From Sva-25 sp039714995 (GTDB lineage: Bacteria > Pseudomonadota > Gammaproteobacteria > Chromatiales > Chromatiaceae): a DNA stretch of 17,761 nt. Positions within the stretch are counted from its first letter, which is position 1, and every line of letters begins with the position of its first letter. The notes beneath the pieces were generated by a model, which saw only the letters and a list, made by a program, of their open reading frames with translations, did not search any database and was not told the DNA's origin. The stretch spans positions 1 through 17,761 of the forward strand of contig JBDLII010000027.1 in assembly GCA_039714995.1 (NCBI GenBank). Reading direction: 5' to 3'. This document shows positions 13,512-17,761 of the stretch, one piece after another. The position numbers and the translations under genes were made by a program.

Positions 13512-13541
13512 ATATTAGCCTGTTTGATTGATCATAATCAA
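13512..13541 (-). promoter_or_regulatory. Sigma70-like promoter overlapping the FNR box
   Basis: On the minus strand TTGATT (13536-13541), 18-base spacer, TAATAT (13512-13517); each hexamer matches 4 of 6. The start would be near 13505, about 25 bases before the lipoprotein ATG. Confidence 0.45.
13528..13541. promoter_or_regulatory. Perfect FNR/ANR box
   Basis: TTGAT-CATA-ATCAA, an exact match to the consensus TTGAT-N4-ATCAA and part of a longer perfect palindrome, GATTGATCATAATCAATC. It lies 48-61 bases before the lipoprotein start codon and overlaps the likely -35, a position that would favour repression rather than activation. Confidence 0.75.
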
Positions 13542-13646
13542 TCGAGCAACCGAACAATGTCGACGAGATTGACCTCCGGTTTCAGGGCATATCGGCGGGC
13601 CACTCGATCAGCGACGATCGCAGGCAACTCTTCCACTTCTCCTTAG

Positions 13647-13786
13647 CAGGCTGTTGAAAACGCATTTATCCCTTCTCCCCTTGGGAGAAGGTTAGGATAA
13701 GGGGTAGTAAAATCAATCAGTTAGATGCTGCATTCCCCCTCACCCCAGCCCTCTCCCTCAGGGAGAGGGAGTTTTTCAACAGTCTG
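13647..13786. mobile_element. 140-bp REPIN/MITE-like element with TTAG duplication
   Basis: CAGGCTGTTGAAAA (13647-13660) and TTTTCAACAGTCTG (13773-13786) are terminal inverted repeats with one mismatch. Both ends are flanked by TTAG (13643-13646, 13787-13790), which looks like a 4-bp target duplication. Inside are two REP-type hairpins in opposite orientation: CCTTCTCCC-CTT-GGGAGAAGG (13671-13691) and CCCTCTCCC-TCA-GGGAGAGGG (13749-13769). The right half shares CCTCACCCCAGCCCTCTCCC with the hairpin between hrcA and grpE. It is non-coding and would need a transposase supplied from elsewhere. Confidence 0.75.
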
Positions 13787-13877
13787 TTAGATGTTTGTCA
13801 ATCTCAGTAATATATCAATGGTAACCTCGCTTATCTGAATGTACGCTGAATACACTCGGATAATTCAGAGAAATGAA

Positions 13878-14237
13878 ATGAAAAAAGCAATACTTGCCTC
13901 AGTGCTGCTGGCGTTCTCATCACCTGTTTTTGCAGATTCCACCATCGACGGTGATTTCATTCGCGACAAAGCGCCAGAAATCGAGGTGCTGCGCGATCTG
14001 AGCAACTACTGCAAGGCAGAAGTCAAGGTGCTTGGCGCAGAGTGGGCAATGAAAGAGAACTGCTCGGCAATGGGCGTGATGATTGGCAAACTCATACCAA
14101 TTTTCACGCTGTACAACGATGCCGGCTCCACAGCCTTTGAAGACAATTCTGAAGCGGCGCTGATGATTGATCAGACCCATCAGAACGCACGCTATGTCAG
14201 TTCGATGGTTGGCGCATATCTTACGGCATCGAAATAA
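13878..14237 (+). CDS. Small exported protein, unknown function
   Basis: Predicted periplasmic protein of 119 residues from the ATG at 13878; the frame extends 13 codons upstream, but the signal peptide MKKAILASVLLAFSSPVFA begins at this ATG and cleavage is likely after FA-D. The mature part has two cysteines (in SNYCKAEVKV and KENCSAMG) that may form a disulfide, and helical segments to the end. I do not recognise a family. It stands alone, between the miniature element and the oxidase subunit genes, in the same direction as the latter. Confidence 0.75.
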   Translation: MKKAILASVLLAFSSPVFADSTIDGDFIRDKAPEIEVLRDLSNYCKAEVKVLGAEWAMKENCSAMGVMIGKLIPIFTLYNDAGSTAFEDNSEAALMIDQTHQNARYVSSMVGAYLTASK

Positions 14238-14413
14238 AATCCGACTCGCTCGCGCTCTGACGTCAGGTCGGTGACAACGATGCCGGCCCCGTCGAAAAGC
14301 ACGGCACGATATAAGCGTCTGAAGCCGTCAATATCCATTTCGACAACAGATAGCGCCATTCCCATATCACTCATACGGCTGGTTGACTGAGCGGCAGGCA
14401 TACTCCACGGCAA
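14192..14413 (-). CDS. Possible small protein, unknown
   Basis: A 73-codon frame starting with TTG (14411-14413), nine bases after GAGGA. The middle reads like real protein (EMDIDGFRRLYRAVLFDGAG, VVTDLTSERERVGFYFDAV). Its last 46 bases overlap the end of the convergent exported-protein gene. It could be a small gene, a fragment or chance; no family recognised. Confidence 0.25.
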   Translation of the reverse strand: MPWSMPAAQSTSRMSDMGMALSVVEMDIDGFRRLYRAVLFDGAGIVVTDLTSERERVGFYFDAVRYAPTIELT

Positions 14414-14562
14414 TGGGATGGATTCCTCAAATATGGTGTTTGTGAATACAGAATGGCGCTACCTTAAGCCCAATTGCACTGTCATCCCGGCGCCATTGCG
14501 GGCCCTGCGCTAGGCATTCACGATGTAAATATGAGATTATCTATCCTGATAGAGGATATCCA
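14238..14562. other. Spacer before the NorE-like gene
   Basis: About 325 bp. Apart from the doubtful minus-strand frame at 14192-14413 I see no gene. No FNR/NNR-type box TTGAT-N4-ATCAA is present in front of the oxidase subunit genes, which would have been expected for a nitric oxide reductase accessory unit. Confidence 0.45.
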
Positions 14563-15174
14563 TTGTCTTATATTGGTGAAGCCACAGCCCCCTTCTCCCG
14601 GAATTCTACAGCCAGGAAGCATTCCCGTGTTCCCGGCAACAGGGCCATTTGGGTCGGTATTTTTGCTGAATTTACCGAGTTTGCACTGATGTTCCTGGTC
14701 TATTTTTTTGCACGCATCCATCATCCCCAGGATTTTCACGAGGGACCTCAGAAGCTTTCCATGCTGGCCGGGAGCATGAATACTGCCCTGATGATCACCA
14801 GCAGCTTTTTCGTTGCACGTGCGATTGTAGCCATGCGCGCACAGAGACAAGACGTTTGCATGCGCTGGCTGGTTGCGGCGCTGATCACTGCGGCAGGTTA
14901 TCCGCTCGTGAAGTTTCTTGAAATTCGCTGGAATGTGTCACAGGGTTTGACCGGCGGCGGCGATGTTTTTCTGATGTCCTACTACTACCTGACCTTTAAC
15001 CATCTGGTGCATGTGAGCTGGGGCATACTGGGATTGGGATGGGTGATGGCCCGGACCTGGTTTGGCAGCTATAGCGCTGCAAACCACAACGGTCTGGTGG
15101 CTTTTGCCAGCTACTGGCACGCTACCGATCTGATCTGGCTGATGATTTTTCCTCTCTTCTACGTTTTACCCTGA
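14563..15174 (+). CDS. norE: NorE-like / cytochrome c oxidase subunit III family protein
   Basis: Integral membrane protein of 203 residues of the haem-copper oxidase subunit III family. About five membrane segments are visible, with the family pattern: WVGIFAEFTEFALMFLVYFFARI (first helix), SMNTALMITSSFFVARAI, the loop KFLEIRWNVSQGLTGGGD, and FNHLVHVSWGILGLGWV with LVAFASYWHATDLIWLMIFPLFYVLP at the end. The length and the following subunit-IV-like gene fit NorE of nitric oxide reductase clusters better than a CoxC of about 270 residues. The start is TTG, chosen because AGAGGA lies six bases before it and no in-frame ATG occurs upstream. NorE is thought to support nitric oxide reductase activity; no norCB is in the window. 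Confidence 0.85.
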   Translation: MSYIGEATAPFSRNSTARKHSRVPGNRAIWVGIFAEFTEFALMFLVYFFARIHHPQDFHEGPQKLSMLAGSMNTALMITSSFFVARAIVAMRAQRQDVCMRWLVAALITAAGYPLVKFLEIRWNVSQGLTGGGDVFLMSYYYLTFNHLVHVSWGILGLGWVMARTWFGSYSAANHNGLVAFASYWHATDLIWLMIFPLFYVLP

Positions 15175-15185
15175 AGGGCCAGAAG

Positions 15186-15482
15186 ATGGAAATCAGGAGC
15201 ACACTAAAACTTGATCTGGTATGGCTGTTGCTTCTGGCATTGAGCCTTGGAGGAGTTTGTGTGGGAGTGTTGGCTGAGTCAGGTTTCTGGATAACTCTCT
15301 TTATTGCTGTGATCACAGCTGTCAAGGGGCGCATGGTTATCGATTATTTCATGGAACTCAATGACGCAACTCCATCCATTCGTTGGGTAGCGAGAGTATT
15401 TGGCATGATGGTGCCTGTATTGATGGTTGTCACCTACATCTGGGGAGCTGCGTTGGCAGAGATGAGATGGCTGGGTGAATAG
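15186..15482 (+). CDS. norF: NorF-like / prokaryotic cytochrome c oxidase subunit IV
   Basis: Small membrane protein of 98 residues with three hydrophobic segments (about 10-30, 33-48, 70-92). The stretch TAVKGRMVIDYFMEL between the second and third is the signature of the prokaryotic subunit IV / NorF family. The ATG follows the NorE-like stop by 11 bases with AAGGGCCAGAAG between, so the two are one transcription unit. It likely sits with the subunit III-like protein beside a haem-copper oxidase or nitric oxide reductase encoded elsewhere. Confidence 0.82.
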   Translation: MEIRSTLKLDLVWLLLLALSLGGVCVGVLAESGFWITLFIAVITAVKGRMVIDYFMELNDATPSIRWVARVFGMMVPVLMVVTYIWGAALAEMRWLGE

Positions 15483-15671
15483 TCTCGACCCAGGGCAGCA
15501 ATCTCCACTCAAAAGGTAGGAGAGCCATACTATTCAACCCTGCCAGGCAGGCTGATAGCGCAGTAAATTCGAGTATTTCAGGAGAATGAGCGGTTACCAG
15601 GAGATGGCCCGTCTCATATCCTCCTCATATCGCTACCTTAGCGAGTGGTGGAGCTGCTCCAACGGAGGTAT

Positions 15672-15908
15672 TCATGAAGATAGATCTGCCTTTTTCATGC
15701 GGCTAATATCAAACTGTCGCAGATACCTTTCATACATCTTCACGCAAGAGGAACGTTTCAGTTCTCTGCTCGATTCCAATTGCTCCAGCAGCCACTCTCG
15801 TGCGCCTTTGCCCATAGGCCAATAGCCTCTTCTCTCTACTTGCATCATCTTCTCCGGATAAAACCAGAATGCGCCACGGCCCAGTTCTTTGGTTGACCCC
15901 AAGCACAT
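15672..15908 (-). pseudogene. Possible small or broken gene, unknown
   Basis: A 78-codon frame with protein-like content: GRGAFWFYPEKMMQVERRGYW, then MGKGAREWLLEQLESSRELK and a basic end. The ATG at 15906-15908 has no ribosome site. The frame stays open upstream to about 15960, and two other frames there begin at 15978 (82 codons) and at a GTG near 15975; the latter stops beside this start. The pattern could be a frameshifted gene. No family recognised. Confidence 0.25.
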
Positions 15909-16189
15909 CAGGCTGCTTCCATACAGGTGCGCTGATGGTGCAGCCTTGACCCGTACTTGTCACGTACTGTGGCCACATAAATTAATAGCTATTATAAAAC
16001 AGACAAGCCATATCGTCTTGCTTATACGCGTCATTTCTTTGACATAATGACAATAATCATTGAAGCTACCGACTCGACCATCAGGTGATCGGCCAGTTGA
16101 AAGGGCGCATACCGTCATGGTTGGCAGGCGCTGAGTTCACGACGAAGACAAATAACGATTGAGGCGCCCTGGAAAAGGCGAAGTTATGG

Positions 16190-16361
16190 GTAACTATTCA
16201 GCACATGAGAGATCGTCACTGCAATTGGGTATATCTTCCGGAAAACGCCGTGAATACTTCCATGTAGGCTCGCGTCGGCATCCATGCCTCCGACGTTTCC
16301 TCCAGATACACCCAATAACAGAGACTTGATAGCCGAAATTGCAAGATACTGAATAGTTACA
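16190..16361. mobile_element. 172-bp MITE with 12-bp inverted ends and 7-bp target duplication
   Basis: GTAACTATTCAG (16190-16201) and CTGAATAGTTAC (16349-16360) are perfect inverted repeats. GTTATGG flanks both ends (16183-16189 and 16362-16368), an apparent 7-bp target duplication. Inside, ATTGGGTATAT (16224-16234) and ATACACCCAAT (16306-16316) form a second, imperfect pair, and GTCGGCAT...ATGCCTCCGAC (16275-16294) makes the tip, so the whole element can fold on itself. No coding frame. It resembles dispersed non-coding repeats I associate with gammaproteobacterial genomes, but I cannot name the family. Confidence 0.75.
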
Positions 16362-16412
16362 GTTATGGAAGCTCTGATCAAGTCGCTACGCGCCTAAATC
16401 AAGATGGATTTC

Positions 16413-16432
16413 GGCCCCCTTTCGGGGGTCCG
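16413..16432. repeat. GC-rich hairpin after the exported-protein gene
   Basis: GGCCCCC-TTTC-GGGGGTCC, 20-40 bases beyond the stop of the gene at 16451-16981, inside a larger imperfect pair (GTCGCT near 16382 with AGCGAC near 16439). No T-tract follows on the minus strand, so it is a weak terminator at best, possibly one that blocks 3' decay. Confidence 0.5.
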
Positions 16433-16450
16433 CGCCTGAAGCGACCAGCC

Positions 16451-16981
16451 TTACTTTTCGGCAGCGATTTTCACCATAATGTGCGCATAGGGTGTATCTT
16501 TCCACATCACGTACACCGGATCTTCCGGGTTTGTGGACAATCCCGCAAGCATCGTACGATCAGGTACAACGATCATCAGGTGTGGCCCCTCCTTCACCCA
16601 GTCGTCACTTTTATCCGGTTCCGTGGCATAAGGATCGCTGTTACTGACCCCGAGGGCAGTGCCTTCGCCGGCCAGCATGTAGGAGACGCTGAATTTATCG
16701 GGCTTGAAATCCTTCTTGTTCAACATCGCGTCGACGAGGGTATCCCAAACTTCCTCATTGCACATCGGGCCGATGATCTTCTGTTGCGGATAACAAGTGT
16801 AGCCGTTTGAGCCCTTTCGCAGGACCGTGCCATCAGGCGCCTTGATGGTCGCGTTTGCTGTGACGACAGGAGGTCCTGCGCTTTCAGCGCTGGAAATCAT
16901 CGCCTCCTTGTCGCCCGCAAATGCCAAACCGCATCCAAACAGCCCCATACATACACATGCACTGATCAATTGATTGTTCAT
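16451..16981 (-). CDS. Exported protein of unknown function
   Basis: Predicted periplasmic protein of 176 residues from ATG 16979-16981. That start has GGAG seven bases upstream and opens directly into a signal peptide (MNNQLISACVCMGLFGCGLA, cleavage likely after FA-G near residue 22); the frame extends 21 codons further but without a ribosome site. The mature part has APDGTVLRKGSNGYTCYPQ and GPMCNEEVWDTLVDAML, whose two cysteines may pair, and a C-terminal half with PHLMIVVPDRTMLAGL and PYAHIMVKI. I recognise the pattern as a conserved secreted type but know no function. It follows the cysteine hydrolase gene by 84 bp on the same strand, with a CCCGGC-ACAC-GCCGGG hairpin between, and may be co-transcribed. 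Confidence 0.82.
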   Translation of the reverse strand: MNNQLISACVCMGLFGCGLAFAGDKEAMISSAESAGPPVVTANATIKAPDGTVLRKGSNGYTCYPQQKIIGPMCNEEVWDTLVDAMLNKKDFKPDKFSVSYMLAGEGTALGVSNSDPYATEPDKSDDWVKEGPHLMIVVPDRTMLAGLSTNPEDPVYVMWKDTPYAHIMVKIAAEK

Positions 16982-17064
16982 CGTATTCTCCAGTTTGATA
17001 CCCTGGACCCCGGCACACGCCGGGATCATGATCGATTTCAACAAGGGTGAGATTCCGGGTACAA

Positions 17065-17761
17065 CTACTTCAGCTCACCCCCGCTCTTGATACCCTTCAC
17101 AGCAGCGTCAGTCGACACGACCGCATTGGCGATGTAGCGGAAGTTCACCAGCGCCGCCTGGTAGCCGTCGCCTTCCGGTACCTGGGCGCCTGCAGTGGCG
17201 TCCTTGACAACGGCAACCTCGAAGCCCTGCTCCATCAGTTCGCGCAGGTGCGACTCGACGCACAGGTTCGCCGACATGCCGGCCAGGATCACCTTGCTGA
17301 TACCATGCTTGCGCAGCTGCAATGCCAGGTCGTTGCTGTCCGGGCCGTACACCTTGTGCGGGCTGGTGACCACGGTCTTGCCATCCTGTATATAGGGCTT
17401 GTAGACGGCCAGCCAGTCGGCGCCCGAGTTGTCAAAACCATCCAGGCTCAGCGCATCCTTGCGGTCGAACATACCGATCTTGTGCATCAGCACCTCCAGG
17501 GCGCCCTTGCCCTGCCAGCCGTGGTCCGTCGGGTAGTAGTAGTGCGGCGAGACGAACACGGCCATGTCGCTGCCCTTTGCCGCTTTCAGCAGCGCCTCGA
17601 TATGCGCCACCGTCTTGTTGGCTGTCACGCTCTTGCCGACGACACCCCAGGTGACGCCGTCCGGGCTCAGGAAGTCGTTTTGCGGGTCGGTGATGACCAG
17701 CGCGGTGTCCTTGGCATCGACTTTCATGCCCGGGTTGGGCAGTCCGGCCACCACGGTTGTC
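17065..17761 (-). CDS. Isochorismatase-family cysteine hydrolase (5' end outside window)
   Basis: Alpha/beta hydrolase of the isochorismatase-like superfamily, which cleaves amide, imide or vinyl-ether bonds using an Asp-Lys-Cys triad. All three are visible: Asp in LVITDPQNDFL, Lys in SPHKVYGPDSND, Cys in GMSANLCVESHLREL. The strand order and the length of about 230 residues fit. The frame is open to the right edge (TTVVAGLPNPGMKV before the conserved core), and the first possible start in the window is a GTG at 17752-17754 without a visible ribosome site, so the true start, and perhaps a signal peptide, lies outside. Substrate cannot be told. It is followed on the same strand by a small exported protein. 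Confidence 0.88.
   Translation of the reverse strand, partial: TTVVAGLPNPGMKVDAKDTALVITDPQNDFLSPDGVTWGVVGKSVTANKTVAHIEALLKAAKGSDMAVFVSPHYYYPTDHGWQGKGALEVLMHKIGMFDRKDALSLDGFDNSGADWLAVYKPYIQDGKTVVTSPHKVYGPDSNDLALQLRKHGISKVILAGMSANLCVESHLRELMEQGFEVAVVKDATAGAQVPEGDGYQAALVNFRYIANAVVSTDAAVKGIKSGGELK

Larger units (their letters stand above)
13481..13877. other. Intergenic region between lipoprotein and exported protein genes
   Basis: About 400 bp holding the lipoprotein promoter with its FNR box and a complete miniature repeat element at 13647-13786. Between 13545 and 13640 I see no coding frame or structure I can support. The last 90 bases before 13878 should hold the promoter of the next gene, but no convincing hexamers stand out. 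Confidence 0.5.
15483..16450. other. 970-bp stretch with little clear coding content
   Basis: Holds a doubtful minus-strand frame near 15672-15978, a TATAAT on the minus strand at 15991-15996, the miniature element at 16190-16361 and a GC-rich hairpin at 16413-16432. A CCTGCC-AGGCAGG palindrome lies near 15540-15552. From 16000 to 16180 I see nothing I can support. Confidence 0.5.

Noticed and set aside
15586..15825. 79-codon plus-strand frame preceded by AGGAG
   Set aside because: AGGAG is too close to the ATG, composition is Ser/Arg rich as in random frames, and it is antisense to a more protein-like frame.

Overview
The window reads as chromosome of a gammaproteobacterium, probably an environmental one with some denitrification capacity. 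This is inferred from the gene order hrcA-grpE-dnaK-dnaJ with divergent smpB and ssrA, from sigma32-type promoters beside a CIRCE operator, from perfect and near-perfect FNR-type boxes, and from a NorE/NorF pair. Species cannot be named from the sequence alone.

Region 1 (1-5075, minus strand) is a heat-shock operon read right to left: hrcA, grpE, dnaK, dnaJ (dnaJ runs off the left edge). Its controls are visible. A sigma70-like promoter is followed at the start of transcription by a CIRCE operator (HrcA repression). A sigma32-like promoter lies in the end of hrcA (for grpE), and a very good sigma32 promoter lies between grpE and dnaK. A strong terminator follows dnaK. A REP-like hairpin sits between hrcA and grpE.

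Region 2 (5133-6163, plus strand) is the trans-translation pair: smpB and, 150 bp on, ssrA (tmRNA, tag ANNDNYALAA) with its own terminator. A short spacer with a repeated CTATCCACAA motif and an FNR-like box follows.

Region 3 (6326-10529, minus strand) is a tightly overlapping four-gene molybdenum hydroxylase operon: a [2Fe-2S] subunit, a Tat-exported molybdopterin subunit of the isoquinoline 1-oxidoreductase type, an XdhC-family cofactor insertion protein and a MocA/MobA-like nucleotidyltransferase. The last two would make and insert the cofactor for the first two.

Region 4 (about 10530-16450) is loosely packed and more AT-rich in parts. It holds a Sel1-repeat secreted protein, a DUF2939-type membrane-anchored protein, a stretch with a candidate 40-codon gene and several hairpins, a glycine-zipper lipoprotein whose promoter overlaps a perfect FNR box, a small exported protein, and NorE/NorF-like oxidase subunits III/IV without norCB nearby. 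It also holds two miniature mobile or repeat elements with recognisable terminal inverted repeats and target duplications (13647-13786 and 16190-16361).

Region 5 (16451-17761, minus strand) has an isochorismatase-family cysteine hydrolase, cut by the right edge, followed by a small exported protein of unknown function. I see no CRISPR array, no defence system, no intact transposase and no tRNA. The most original observations are regulatory and structural rather than a new multi-gene system.
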